64,000 nt of DNA from contig NZ_MU255056.1 in NCBI RefSeq assembly GCF_000227725.2, positions 2,339,169 to 2,403,168 of the forward strand, in the 5' to 3' direction. The notes under the pieces are model-generated. The model made no database searches. It was not told the DNA's origin and was given only the letters and a program-made list of their open reading frames with translations. Shown piece after piece: positions 53,963-62,069 of the stretch; position 1 is the stretch's first letter; every line of letters starts with the position of its first letter. The position numbers were made by a program, and so were the translations under genes. This DNA is from Thiorhodospira sibirica ATCC 700588. GTDB taxonomy: Bacteria; Pseudomonadota; Gammaproteobacteria; Ectothiorhodospirales; Ectothiorhodospiraceae.

Positions 53963-54454
53963 ATGTCTCGCATCGGGCTGATCGCGTTACTCCTCGTGCT
54001 GTGGCTGAGCGGCTGCGCCACCGGCCCGCGTTATGACACCGAGGGGATTGATCTTAGCCTCTCACCGCGCAGCGTGATCGAAGTCGGCACATTTCCTGCC
54101 GGTCAACGCATCCTCTGGGGCGGTGCGATCATCGAAGTGCGCAATCTGCACCAGAGCAGCGAAATTGAGCTAATGGCCTTTCCCCTGGATCAGCAGCAAC
54201 GTCCCCAGACCCACAAAGCTGCCCAAGGCCGCTTCCTGGCCCACTGGCCTGCCTATCTGGAGGCCATGGACTACGCCCCAGGGCGCCTGTTGACCGTGAC
54301 AGGCACCCTCATCGACATCACCACCGGCCCCATCGGCGCCGCGACCTATCACTATCCCAACGTGCAGATTGAACAGCTACACCTCTGGCCTGCACAGGCA
54401 TCGCCCACCCGCCCACGCCTGCACATCGGCATCGGCGTCACCTTGGGCAATTAA
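53963..54454 (+). CDS. Slp-family outer-membrane lipoprotein, copy 2
   Basis: A 163-residue paralogue of the preceding gene: signal peptide ending in LSGC, then ILWGGAIIEVRNLHQSSEIELMAFPL aligned with the same segment of copy 1 (WGGxIxxxxNLxxxxxxEL), and RFLAHWPAYLEAMDYAPGRLLTVTG aligned with its second motif. It lacks the Trp/Pro-rich tail. The pair probably arose by tandem duplication and has diverged far. The ATG at 53963 is used because the signal peptide starts there; an in-frame extension to 53876 runs back into copy 1. Confidence 0.87.
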   Translation: MSRIGLIALLLVLWLSGCATGPRYDTEGIDLSLSPRSVIEVGTFPAGQRILWGGAIIEVRNLHQSSEIELMAFPLDQQQRPQTHKAAQGRFLAHWPAYLEAMDYAPGRLLTVTGTLIDITTGPIGAATYHYPNVQIEQLHLWPAQASPTRPRLHIGIGVTLGN

Positions 54455-54615
54455 CCCATGCCAAGGCGGGTGTAGCAAGGCAATGATGTCCTCAGCGCTT
54501 CTTCAATAATCTGCGCACACTCCGTTTTTACCGGCGTTTCTCCTGTCAGGAAGCGATGCTTGCCTTCATGTTCAATGCCTTTGATCAATCCTTCTCGAAC
54601 CCCACTTATGGGCAA
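54451..54615 (-). pseudogene. Possible gene remnant beside the insertion sequence
   Basis: A 54-codon frame on the minus strand (reading ...GIEHEGKHRFLTGETPVK...) has a protein-like composition but only a TTG start and no SD. Upstream a second frame (MAMIAHKWGS) breaks off, as if one gene had been split by a frameshift. I do not recognise it. It ends against the 3' end of the second Slp gene. Confidence 0.2.
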
Positions 54616-54636
54616 TCATCGCCATAGTTGAGAATC

Positions 54637-54654
54637 CATCGTCTGCCTAAAGCT
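54637..54654. repeat. Left target-site duplication of the ISNCY copy
   Basis: CATCGTCTGCCTAAAGCT is repeated exactly at 56095-56112 on the other side of the element. 17 or 18 bp, depending on whether the terminal C belongs to the element. Long duplications are known in the ISNCY/IS1202 group. Confidence 0.9.
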
Positions 54655-56095
54655 GTCAACCCAATTCAGAAAAGTCCCCTTTTGTGCAAAGCAGAAGTGT
54701 CCCCCGTAGAATGCGTGGTTATGGTGTTTGGGCTGGTGCCGGAGTGATGTTGCCCCGACCTCTCCAAGGGTGGTCCGGCGCCGGTTTGTAGGTTGGCTTG
54801 GCGGTCTGTTTTGCCTTGGCCTGGTCGACGCTGTGGTGGACACTTTTTTCATCATCCAGCGGTGTGGGCGGTTCGCCCTCAGCCAACAGACGGTAAGGCA
54901 TGATGTGCCCCTGGTGCAGGAGGGTGATGGTGCCGTCGAAGGCCTCGCAGACGGTGAGGGTGGCACCCCGCAGGCGGTAGCCCTTGCCCTGTCCCTGAAG
55001 CTGATATTCCCGGTTCTTGAACTGGAAGCAAAGGTTCTTGGAGAGCTTACGGGTATGGTGCAGGCAAAGGATGAGGGCCTGCTCCTCGGGGCTGTGCAGC
55101 ACCGGTCGGTGGGCATCCTGGGGGCTTTGTGGCTCGACGGCGAAGCGGGCGTTGAAGTCGGCCATGAAGGTGGGGAGGAAGGCGTTGGCGGCGTCGATGT
55201 CCGAGATCTCACGCAGGCGCAGCTCCTTGACCAAACGGTCTTGCAGGGTCTGGTTGGCCCGCTCCACCCGCCCCTTGGCCTGAGGCGTGTTGGCATGAAT
55301 GGCGGCGATGTCGAGGGTCTTGAGGGCGCGGGAAAACTGGGTCAGCTCCCCGTCGTGCTCAGGATGATTGACACGGAAGATGCTGTGTTTGTCTGAGTAG
55401 AGGGCCACCGGACGTCCGTGCTGATCCAGGTATTGCTGTAGGGTCTCCATGTAGGCCTGGGTGGTCTCGGCGGGCACGAAGCGCAGGGCCATCAGGCGCC
55501 CTGTGGCGTCGTCGATGAACACAATCAGGGTACAGCGCGGGCCGCGCACCTCAAACCAGTCATGGGGCGAGCCGTCGATTTGAATGAGCTCCCCCAGGCA
55601 GGGGCGGCGTGGACGGCGCTGATGAATGCGGGCTTGCTTGCGTTGCTTGGGCTGCCATAGCCCATCGGCCACCATCCACTGGCGCAGGGTCTCGACCGAG
55701 AGATGATGACCATGGCGCTCGGCCAGCTTTTCGCAGGCCAGGGTGGGGCCAAAGTCGGTGTAGTGCGTCTTGACCAAGGCGAGCACCTCCTGGCGTACTG
55801 TCTCGGCAATGGCGTTATTGGGACGTCGGCCACGGTGGCCACTGCGTAGCCCTGTCGCCCCATGCTCACGATAGCGGCGAACCAGGCGCTTGACCTGGCG
55901 CACGCTCAACCCCAGGCGCTGGGCCGCCTCGGCCTGCCGCAGATGCTTGTTCGCCACCGCCTGAATCATCTCTAGTCGGTCAATTTCTTTGTGACTCATC
56001 GTAATGTGCTCCTTCGTCATGCGTGCCCCTCCCGCTTAAATATAAAGGGGACATTTTAGAATTGGACGAAGGGGACATTACTGCTTTGGGCTAAC
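54655..56095 (-). mobile_element. ISNCY-type insertion sequence, complete copy 2
   Basis: About 1.44 kb with imperfect ~26-bp terminal inverted repeats: TCAACCCAATTCAG...GTCCCCTT on the left and, as reverse complement from 56094, TTAGCCCAAAGCAG...GTCCCCTT. It encodes one transposase and is bordered by an 18-bp direct repeat. Oriented opposite to copy 1 at 1-1160. It was inserted 75 bp upstream of dksA. The intact duplication suggests a fairly recent insertion. Confidence 0.93.
54719..55999 (-). CDS. ISNCY-family transposase (complete)
   Basis: A 426-residue DDE transposase. An N-terminal helix-turn-helix (residues ~1-60, QAEAAQRLGLSVRQVKRLV) recognises element ends; a second winged/helical part (~70-130) follows, then the rve integrase core with DDE residues in QIDGSPHDW, LYSDKHS and KGRVERAN (60 and 42 residues apart), and a basic C-terminal domain. 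The start is taken at ATG 55999 (MSHKEIDRL) because AAGGAG lies nine bases upstream; an ATG seven codons earlier precedes that SD. All catalytic positions are intact and the frame is undamaged, so the element may be active. Confidence 0.94.
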   Translation of the reverse strand: MSHKEIDRLEMIQAVANKHLRQAEAAQRLGLSVRQVKRLVRRYREHGATGLRSGHRGRRPNNAIAETVRQEVLALVKTHYTDFGPTLACEKLAERHGHHLSVETLRQWMVADGLWQPKQRKQARIHQRRPRRPCLGELIQIDGSPHDWFEVRGPRCTLIVFIDDATGRLMALRFVPAETTQAYMETLQQYLDQHGRPVALYSDKHSIFRVNHPEHDGELTQFSRALKTLDIAAIHANTPQAKGRVERANQTLQDRLVKELRLREISDIDAANAFLPTFMADFNARFAVEPQSPQDAHRPVLHSPEEQALILCLHHTRKLSKNLCFQFKNREYQLQGQGKGYRLRGATLTVCEAFDGTITLLHQGHIMPYRLLAEGEPPTPLDDEKSVHHSVDQAKAKQTAKPTYKPAPDHPWRGRGNITPAPAQTP

Positions 56096-56112
56096 ATCGT
56101 CTGCCTAAAGCT
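56095..56112. repeat. Right target-site duplication of the ISNCY copy
   Basis: Exact copy of 54637-54654. Its last base is also the first T of the dksA -35 hexamer. Confidence 0.9.
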
Positions 56113-56140
56113 TGCCAGCCAGTCGATTCTCTGCTAAAAA
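56112..56140 (+). promoter_or_regulatory. dksA promoter adjoining the insertion sequence
   Basis: TTGCCA (56112-56117, 5/6 of consensus), exactly 17 bp, TAAAAA (56135-56140, 4/6). The -35 begins at the last base of the target duplication, so the insertion left the core promoter whole but replaced everything upstream of it. Confidence 0.6.
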
Positions 56141-56170
56141 CACTCGCCTTTTCCACGAGGAGAGATCACC

Positions 56171-56650
56171 ATGGCCGCAAAAGGTAGTAAAGCACGTTCC
56201 CCCAAGGCGAAAGCAAAGGAAACCCCTTCTCAGGATGCGGCGGCTGCCAAAGAAATTGCACCGTATGAAGCCAGTGAAGGTGAGGAGTACATGAGTCCAG
56301 AGCAACAGGCGCATTTCCGCCAAATTCTGCTGGCGTGGAAGCAAAACCTGATGGAAGAGGTTGACCGCACCGTGGATCATATGAAGGAGGATGCCTCAAA
56401 TTTCGCCGATCCCGCTGACCGCGCCACGCAAGAAGAAGAATTCAGCCTGGAATTGCGCACCCGCGACCGCGAGCGCAAATTGATCAAAAAAATTGATGAG
56501 GCCATGGCCAGCATTGAAAACGGTGATTATGGCTATTGTGAGGCCTGCGGCATCGAAATCGGTGTCCGCCGCCTGGAGGCCCGCCCCACCGCCACGTTGT
56601 GCATTGACTGCAAAACTTTGCAGGAAATCAAGGAAAAACAAATGGCATAA
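56171..56650 (+). CDS. dksA: RNA polymerase-binding transcription factor DksA
   Basis: A 159-residue ppGpp co-regulator that enters the RNA polymerase secondary channel. The coiled-coil region contains the tip motif DPADRATQEEE with the functional Asp and Ala. The C-terminal zinc finger has four cysteines in CEACGIEIGVRR...LCIDC, and the last helix is KTLQEIKEKQ. The N-terminal ~35 residues are an unusually basic, Ala/Lys-rich extension (GSKARSPKAKAKE). SD GAGGAGAG is upstream of ATG 56171. A new ISNCY insertion lies 75 bp upstream. It appears monocistronic. Confidence 0.97.
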   Translation: MAAKGSKARSPKAKAKETPSQDAAAAKEIAPYEASEGEEYMSPEQQAHFRQILLAWKQNLMEEVDRTVDHMKEDASNFADPADRATQEEEFSLELRTRDRERKLIKKIDEAMASIENGDYGYCEACGIEIGVRRLEARPTATLCIDCKTLQEIKEKQMA

Positions 56651-56695
56651 CCGCCACCACGACGTGGTAAACGCCGCATGCCTTTGCACACAGCA

Positions 56696-56757
56696 ATTGA
56701 GCAGGAGGGGGTTACTTCCCCCATCCTCTCATACCACCGGGCATACGGCCTCGTCCC
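56696..56757 (-). other. Possible remnant of a group II intron 3' end (domains V-VI)
   Basis: Read on the minus strand: GAGGCCGTATGCCCGGTGG, then TATGAGAGGAT, then a stem GGGGG-AAGTAA-CCCCC and TCCTGCTCAAT. This follows the layout of bacterial group II intron domains V and VI ending in a -AT 3' end. The domain V match is imperfect and no intron-encoded reverse transcriptase is present, so it would be a relic. It abuts the structured repeat at 56758. Confidence 0.4.
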
Positions 56758-57092
56758 AAGAGCAAAAAACAGTTCTTGATTTTTTCTTCATTCTTCATCA
56801 AAATTTCCTACTGTAGATAGGTTATCTACAAGCGCGAAGGTTTCGCGTTCCATGGTCGGGGTCGAAGTCGAATCGCAAAGTTGTTCTCTGTTCAGGATGA
56901 ACGCCGAGGCCACTTTTATGGCGCAAGCTGGGTTTCGACGGCTGAAACCGCCCATGTTGCCGGTGTTGACCGGCCATTCGGTTGGGACTGCTCAACCAGG
57001 ACTCCAGTTGCTCGCCCGCAAGGGTGTTATCAACGGAGAGCGAAGTGCCTAAAAATCGCATAAGCAACTTTGTTTAGGTTTTTAGGAGCAGT
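56758..57092 (+). ncRNA. 335-bp structured repeat, copy B
   Basis: Same element as 39899-40233, here with the sense strand on plus. Stems: TGTAGATA-GGT-TATCTACA (56812-56830), CGCGAA-GGT-TTCGCG (56833-56847), GGTTTC/GAAACC (56931-56949), GCCGGT-GTTG-ACCGGC (56959-56974), GGTTG/CAACC (56980-56997), GTTG..CGCCC-GCAA-GGGTG..CAAC (57007-57034), and CCTAAAAA/TTTTTAGG (57048-57086). In copy A the sixth stem has a TTCG loop and GGGCG instead; pairing is kept in both. Only two of the eight differences lie elsewhere (one in the AT-rich 5' segment, one after the first stem's 5' side). No terminal inverted repeats or target duplication are evident, so the means of duplication is unknown. Confidence 0.65.
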
Positions 57093-57247
57093 ACATGAGC
57101 TGATGGCAATCCCCATCAGCGATATGCGTCCCAGCCTACCAACAAATGGCCGATGGCGCTGTGGAGGTGATGGACACGCAGCAAAGTCCTACCAAGCCGT
57201 TGCTTGGCGTTTTATGGGCGACATCAGGACAATGCCGCCACGATCCA
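57093..57247. other. Gap between structured repeat B and the AAA ATPase gene
   Basis: It contains one small dyad, CTGATGG-CAATCC-CCATCAG (57101-57120). No gene or terminator is evident otherwise. Confidence 0.4.
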
Positions 57248-58822
57248 TTAAGCCCGCACCACCTGCACAGCCCGCCCCTGCGGGCTGGTATGGGTTTCAC
57301 AGGAGGTGCGGGTTTCAATGGCGGGCTGATCTGAGCGGCGATCAAAAATCACCAGCCAGCCGCTGTCCAGGCCCAAGCCCGAGAGATACCCATCCAGTTG
57401 TTCCAAGCCTTCCATCAAAGGATCAGGGCGGGTATCGCGCCAGACTTTAAGCTCAATGCCTAAGGTCACATCCCCATAGCGCAGACACAAATCCATCCGC
57501 CCTGAGCCAATGGCATATTCGCGCTCCAAACTCCCACCGCCATTGACCACCCGATGCAAAAAGGCCATCAATACCAGGTGGGGGGCGATTTCATGATAGG
57601 GCGTGCTTTTTAACAAAGGCGCGCCGTGCTGCCGCCAGAAACTGAGAAAAGCCGCCAGCAGTTTTTCTGGATTGAGGGATTCATCTGGATTCAGCCAACT
57701 CGGCGCAATACGCGGCAAGGTGTCCTGAGGGGCACCGGCCAGTGACCGCGGTAGCACTTCCCGATAGATGGGGTTGGCCACCACCAGACCGCCGGCACCG
57801 TCACGACGCAATAAGCCCAGATCCACCAGATATTGGCGATCATCTTCCGAGGCATCCTCCATCCATTCACCCGCCAGCATCGGCTCAATCACCCGGCGTA
57901 CCCGGGGTTCCTGGAGTTTATGCGCCAGTTGATCCAAATGGGTCACCCGTTCCACAATCATGGCCTCCTTGGCCTGCTCAATCCGTTCCACGGTGATGGG
58001 CTGTGCGCGATCCCGCCCGGCACGAATCTTAAAGGTGGCCCGATAGGCCAGGGCATTGACCAGCCACGGCTGGCCTTGGGTTAATTCCCAGATCCGATCC
58101 AGGGCCTCGGGGGTAAAAATCTGCCCGGTTTCTTGGGTGTGTTCGAGCAACAGCGTCAGGGTTTCATCGCGGGTGAAATCCCCCAGACGCAGGGATTCCG
58201 CTTTGATATTGAACGCACTGCCGCCGGTGATGGGGTCTTTCTCGGAGCTGGCATGGATGCGGTAGTCGCGCAGATCGCGTACCCCACACAAGATGATGGT
58301 CTGGGGGAAGGCCGTGGGGCGTTGCGGATACCCGGCGCGTAACTGGCGCAGCAAGGACAGCAGGGTATCACCAATCAGGGCGTCCACCTCATCCAGCAAG
58401 AGCACTAAGGGTTTGGGTGAAATGGTGCTCCACTGACTGAGAAATGTACTGAGCGCTGAGCCTGGGGCAGTGGTCGCTAAAATCTCACGGGCATGCTGTG
58501 GACGTTCATGATCCTGGGTCCAGATCTGTGCCGAGGAGGCGATATCCGTGACCATGGTCGCCATCGCCTCGTCAATGCGCTCACGCCAGGCCTGCGCACC
58601 TTCCAGATTGGCATACACCGCCCGATAATGCCCCTCACGGTTTAAATATTCCATCAAGGCCAAAAGACAGGAGGTTTTACCGGTTTGACGCGGGGCATGA
58701 AGCAGGAAGTATTTTTTCTGGTCGATCAGGCTGAGCACTTCATCGAGATCCCAGCGGGATAACGGCGGCACGATGTAATGATCCTCAGAGCGCACCGGCC
58801 CTTCGGTGTTGAAAAAGCGCAT
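57248..58822 (-). CDS. AAA-family ATPase with C-terminal PD-(D/E)XK nuclease-like domain
   Basis: A 524-residue protein. Residues ~10-330 are an archaeal-type/STAND-like AAA ATPase: Walker A HAPRQTGKTS, Walker B LVLLLDEVDAL, a sensor-like region and the winged-helix-like LTQGQPWLVNAL. Residues ~430-510 look like a PD-(D/E)XK nuclease with the core GRMDLCLRYGD...LGIELKVWRD and a following EQLDGYL, so the Asp and the E-x-K are present. Such ATPases are scattered among bacteria, often near mobile elements. Defence or selfish DNA roles are suspected but unproven. The start is ATG 58822 (MRFFNTEGPV); an in-frame ATG at 58900 adds an unrelated leader. It is divergent from the chemotaxis-like gene. 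Confidence 0.85.
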   Translation of the reverse strand: MRFFNTEGPVRSEDHYIVPPLSRWDLDEVLSLIDQKKYFLLHAPRQTGKTSCLLALMEYLNREGHYRAVYANLEGAQAWRERIDEAMATMVTDIASSAQIWTQDHERPQHAREILATTAPGSALSTFLSQWSTISPKPLVLLLDEVDALIGDTLLSLLRQLRAGYPQRPTAFPQTIILCGVRDLRDYRIHASSEKDPITGGSAFNIKAESLRLGDFTRDETLTLLLEHTQETGQIFTPEALDRIWELTQGQPWLVNALAYRATFKIRAGRDRAQPITVERIEQAKEAMIVERVTHLDQLAHKLQEPRVRRVIEPMLAGEWMEDASEDDRQYLVDLGLLRRDGAGGLVVANPIYREVLPRSLAGAPQDTLPRIAPSWLNPDESLNPEKLLAAFLSFWRQHGAPLLKSTPYHEIAPHLVLMAFLHRVVNGGGSLEREYAIGSGRMDLCLRYGDVTLGIELKVWRDTRPDPLMEGLEQLDGYLSGLGLDSGWLVIFDRRSDQPAIETRTSCETHTSPQGRAVQVVRA

Positions 58823-59069
58823 GGGATACCTCGCAACATGGGCTACATAGCTTAAACACTGAGCATAACATGGCCACGGGAGCGCCAAATCCTGGATCAA
58901 TAGAGCATCAATCCTGCGGATATCGGGTGCTTCATGGATATTGATGTATAGACAGGACCTGGGTCAAACACCCGCAAGCCTCCCCTATCTCCAGTATCAA
59001 AGGATATACTGTGACCATCCTGGCGGATACGCAGACCGACCGATTAATCTTAAGTATGGAGCCTTTGGC

Positions 59070-62069
59070 ATGGGTAAACACGCGCCTGAAACCTTGGGTG
59101 TTAGAAAAAAAATGCAGCTCAAAGATACTGACCTTTCTACCACTGTTGCGGAGAAAGCCGCGCCGCCGGTCGTTGCATTTGACGGCTATGTGATCGGTAT
59201 TGGGGCTTCGGCGGGGGGGCTGGAGGCGTTGGAGTTATCCTTTCAGAATATGCCAGTCAATATGAACGCCGCTTTTGTGGTGGTGCAGCATCTGTCGCCG
59301 GATCATAAAAGCCTGATGGCCAATCTGCTCGCACGGCATACACATATGCCGGTGACCACGGTGGAAGATGGCATGGCCTTGCAGGCCAATCATGTCTATC
59401 TGATCCCGCCGGCCAGTCTGATGACGCTTTCCAAAGCGCGGTTACGCCTGATTCCCAAAAATCCCCGGGGGCTGTCGCTGCCGATTGATTTTTTCTTTTC
59501 CTCGCTGGCGGAAAATTTTGGCAATCGGGCCATTGGGGTGATTTTATCGGGCACGGGTTCAGATGGCACCCGGGGTTCGGTGGCCATCAATGATGCCGGC
59601 GGATTGTTACTGGCGCAAAACCCGGAAAGCGCGAAATTTGACGGGATGCCGCGCAGCGTGATCGCCACCGGAATTGTGGATGATATTGTCGCACCCGAGG
59701 ATCTGGGTCAGCGCATCCGCGAACACATTGATCACATTCCCAAGACGCTGAGCGAACGCCCCGACAAGCCCACCAGTCAGGTCGAGCGCGGCTCGGCGCT
59801 GGAAGAAATTCTGCATATCTTGCAAACCCAGGGAGGGATTGATTTTCGTGAATACAAACCCGCCACGGTCTTGCGGCGCATTGAGCGGCGTATGCAAGTG
59901 CGCCATATCAGCGACTTTGAAAACTATATGCGTCTGCTGCAGGATGACCGTGCCGAGGTTTCCTTGCTGCGGCGTGATATTTTGATCCCGGTGACCAATT
60001 TTTTCCGCGATGTGGAGGCCTTTGAGGAGCTAAGCAACAGTGCGGTGGATCAGATTGTCAGCGAGCACAAAGACAATCAGCCGATCCGCGTGTGGGTGGC
60101 GGGAATGTCCACCGGCGAGGAGGCGTATTCGATTGCCATCCTGTTTGCCGAGGCCTTTGAGCGGGTGCGCCGCTGGCCCAATCTGAAAATCTTTGCCACG
60201 GATGTGGAACAGCAAAATGTCGATGCCGCCAGTGCCGGGGTGTTTTCTGAGTCCATTATCGCCGAGGTCTCACCGGAGCGACTTGAGCGTTTTTTCACAA
60301 AACGCGGCAATCATTTTGTGATTCGTCCGGAGATTCGTCAGAATTTGGTTTTTGCGCGGCATAATCTGCTCGAAGACCCGCCATTTACGCGCATGGATCT
60401 GGTGTCTTGCCGCAATCTGCTGATCTATTTTCTGCCCAACGCGCAGGATCGCGCCTTATTGCGTATGCAATATGCCCTAGCCCCCGGCGGGTATTTGTTT
60501 TTAGGCAGCAGTGAATCCCTGGCGGGTTTAAGTCGCGACTTTTCTCCGGTGAATAATAAGCACAAACTGTATCGCGTCTTGCGTCAACCGGCCTTGCCCT
60601 TAGACCTTGGGTTGGCCGGCAATCTGTCGCGTGAGCGCCGTCCGGATAACAAACAGCGGATGTTGCCGACCGGGCGCTCGCGGGATGCCAATGCCATTGA
60701 CGCTGCGCATCAAACGCTGCTCCAGGATCATGCGCCCCCCAGCCTGTTATTGACCCAGGCGCGGGAGGTGATTCATATCTTTGGCAATGCGCGCCGTTAT
60801 CTGCATTTGCCGGAAGGCAGTCTGTCCTTTGAGGTCAGCCGTCTGCTGCCACCACAACTTTCACCGATTGCCCATGCCCTGCTGCATCGTGTGCAAAAGG
60901 ACAATGCCCGCGTGGTGGCCGAACCCACGACCTTTCAGCTCAGTGATGATGTGGTGGTGCGGCTGCGCCTGATTGCGCGTCCCATTAGCCTGCCCACCGG
61001 CGGTGAACCCTATTTGTTGCTCTCCTTTGAGGATACCAGCAGCGAAAGCCACGCCGAGGATGCCGGCACCAATACCCTGGATGTCAATGTCGAGTCGATG
61101 GATCGGATTCAGTCCCTGGAGCGGGAGCTGGCCACGACCCGCGAAAGCTTGCAGGCGACCATTGAAGAGCTGGAAACCTCTAACGAGGAGTTGCAGGCCA
61201 CCAATGAGGAAATGATGGCCTCCAACGAGGAATTGCAAAGCTCCAACGAGGAGCTGCAATCCATGAACGAGGAGCTGTATACCGTCAATGCAGAAAATCA
61301 GGAAAAGATTCAGATCCTCAATCGGCTCAATGCCGATCTGGACAGCATGGCCAAGGCCAGCTCGATTGCCACCATCTTTTTAAATGAAGAATTGCGCATC
61401 ACCCGCTTCACCCCGGAATCGCGCATGATCTTCAACATAGAAGACAGCGACATCGGCAGACCCATTCAGAACTTCACCCATAATCTGCGCTATGCGGAGC
61501 TGACCAAGGATCTGGAAAAAACCCTCTCGCAAAACGAGATGTTTGAGCGTGAGGTGCGTTCGGAAAATGATCAGAAGCTCTATCTGGTAAGGATTTTGCC
61601 GTACAAGGTGCATGGCTCGATCAAAAATGGCGCGGTGATGAGCTTTGTCGATGTGACTTCCCTGCGCGATGTGCAACGCCTGCAAGCGGTGCTCGATTCG
61701 CTGCCGGTGCATGTCGCGGTGCTGGATACCACCGGCAAGGTTACCTTGCTCAATCAGGTCTGGCAAAAATTCATCAAACGCGATGATGATCATGCGCTAT
61801 TGCATTCCGGCATTGGCTCGAATTACCTCAAGGCCTGCGAGCGCGAAATTCAACGCGAAAATGGCCAATACGCTCAGGCCGCCGTGCAGGGACTGAGCAA
61901 GGTTTTGGAGGGCAAGCTTGAGCGCTTTACCCACGAATACCCCTATTATGATGCGGCCAAACCGCGTCGCTTCCTGATGCATGCGGCCCCGCTGCATCAC
62001 CCGACCGGCGGCATCGTCGTCAGTCACATTGAGATCACGCACGATCGCAGCCGAGATGTCGATTCTTGA
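59070..62069 (+). CDS. CheB-CheR fusion protein with PAS domains
   Basis: A 999-residue signalling protein. Residues ~35-225: CheB methylesterase with catalytic Ser in GASAGG, His in VVQHLSPDH and Asp in GTGSDGTRG. Residues ~240-500: CheR methyltransferase with the SAM-binding [14 protein letters not shown] and PVTNFFRD. It continues with a PAS-like segment (~560-680), a coiled coil with repeated (S/T)NEELQ heptads (~690-755) and two PAS domains (~765-985). It lacks its own receiver domain. Such fusions are common in aquatic proteobacteria and need not act in classical chemotaxis. ATG 59070 is preceded by GGAG; an in-frame ATG at 58941 lacks support. Its stop overlaps the next start (TGATG). 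Confidence 0.92.
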   Translation: MGKHAPETLGVRKKMQLKDTDLSTTVAEKAAPPVVAFDGYVIGIGASAGGLEALELSFQNMPVNMNAAFVVVQHLSPDHKSLMANLLARHTHMPVTTVEDGMALQANHVYLIPPASLMTLSKARLRLIPKNPRGLSLPIDFFFSSLAENFGNRAIGVILSGTGSDGTRGSVAINDAGGLLLAQNPESAKFDGMPRSVIATGIVDDIVAPEDLGQRIREHIDHIPKTLSERPDKPTSQVERGSALEEILHILQTQGGIDFREYKPATVLRRIERRMQVRHISDFENYMRLLQDDRAEVSLLRRDILIPVTNFFRDVEAFEELSNSAVDQIVSEHKDNQPIRVWVAGMSTGEEAYSIAILFAEAFERVRRWPNLKIFATDVEQQNVDAASAGVFSESIIAEVSPERLERFFTKRGNHFVIRPEIRQNLVFARHNLLEDPPFTRMDLVSCRNLLIYFLPNAQDRALLRMQYALAPGGYLFLGSSESLAGLSRDFSPVNNKHKLYRVLRQPALPLDLGLAGNLSRERRPDNKQRMLPTGRSRDANAIDAAHQTLLQDHAPPSLLLTQAREVIHIFGNARRYLHLPEGSLSFEVSRLLPPQLSPIAHALLHRVQKDNARVVAEPTTFQLSDDVVVRLRLIARPISLPTGGEPYLLLSFEDTSSESHAEDAGTNTLDVNVESMDRIQSLERELATTRESLQATIEELETSNEELQATNEEMMASNEELQSSNEELQSMNEELYTVNAENQEKIQILNRLNADLDSMAKASSIATIFLNEELRITRFTPESRMIFNIEDSDIGRPIQNFTHNLRYAELTKDLEKTLSQNEMFEREVRSENDQKLYLVRILPYKVHGSIKNGAVMSFVDVTSLRDVQRLQAVLDSLPVHVAVLDTTGKVTLLNQVWQKFIKRDDDHALLHSGIGSNYLKACEREIQRENGQYAQAAVQGLSKVLEGKLERFTHEYPYYDAAKPRRFLMHAAPLHHPTGGIVVSHIEITHDRSRDVDS

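Noticed and set aside
1-56095. Composite transposon formed by the two ISNCY copies
   Set aside because: They are 53 kb apart with core genes between; copy 2 has its own target duplication, so it inserted alone.
56852-57052. 66-codon frame inside the structured repeat (also present in copy A)
   Set aside because: It is conserved only because the DNA is conserved; the variable hairpin changes codons arbitrarily (LRGAI versus RKGVI), there is no SD, and it runs through every stem. RNA structure explains the pattern better than coding.
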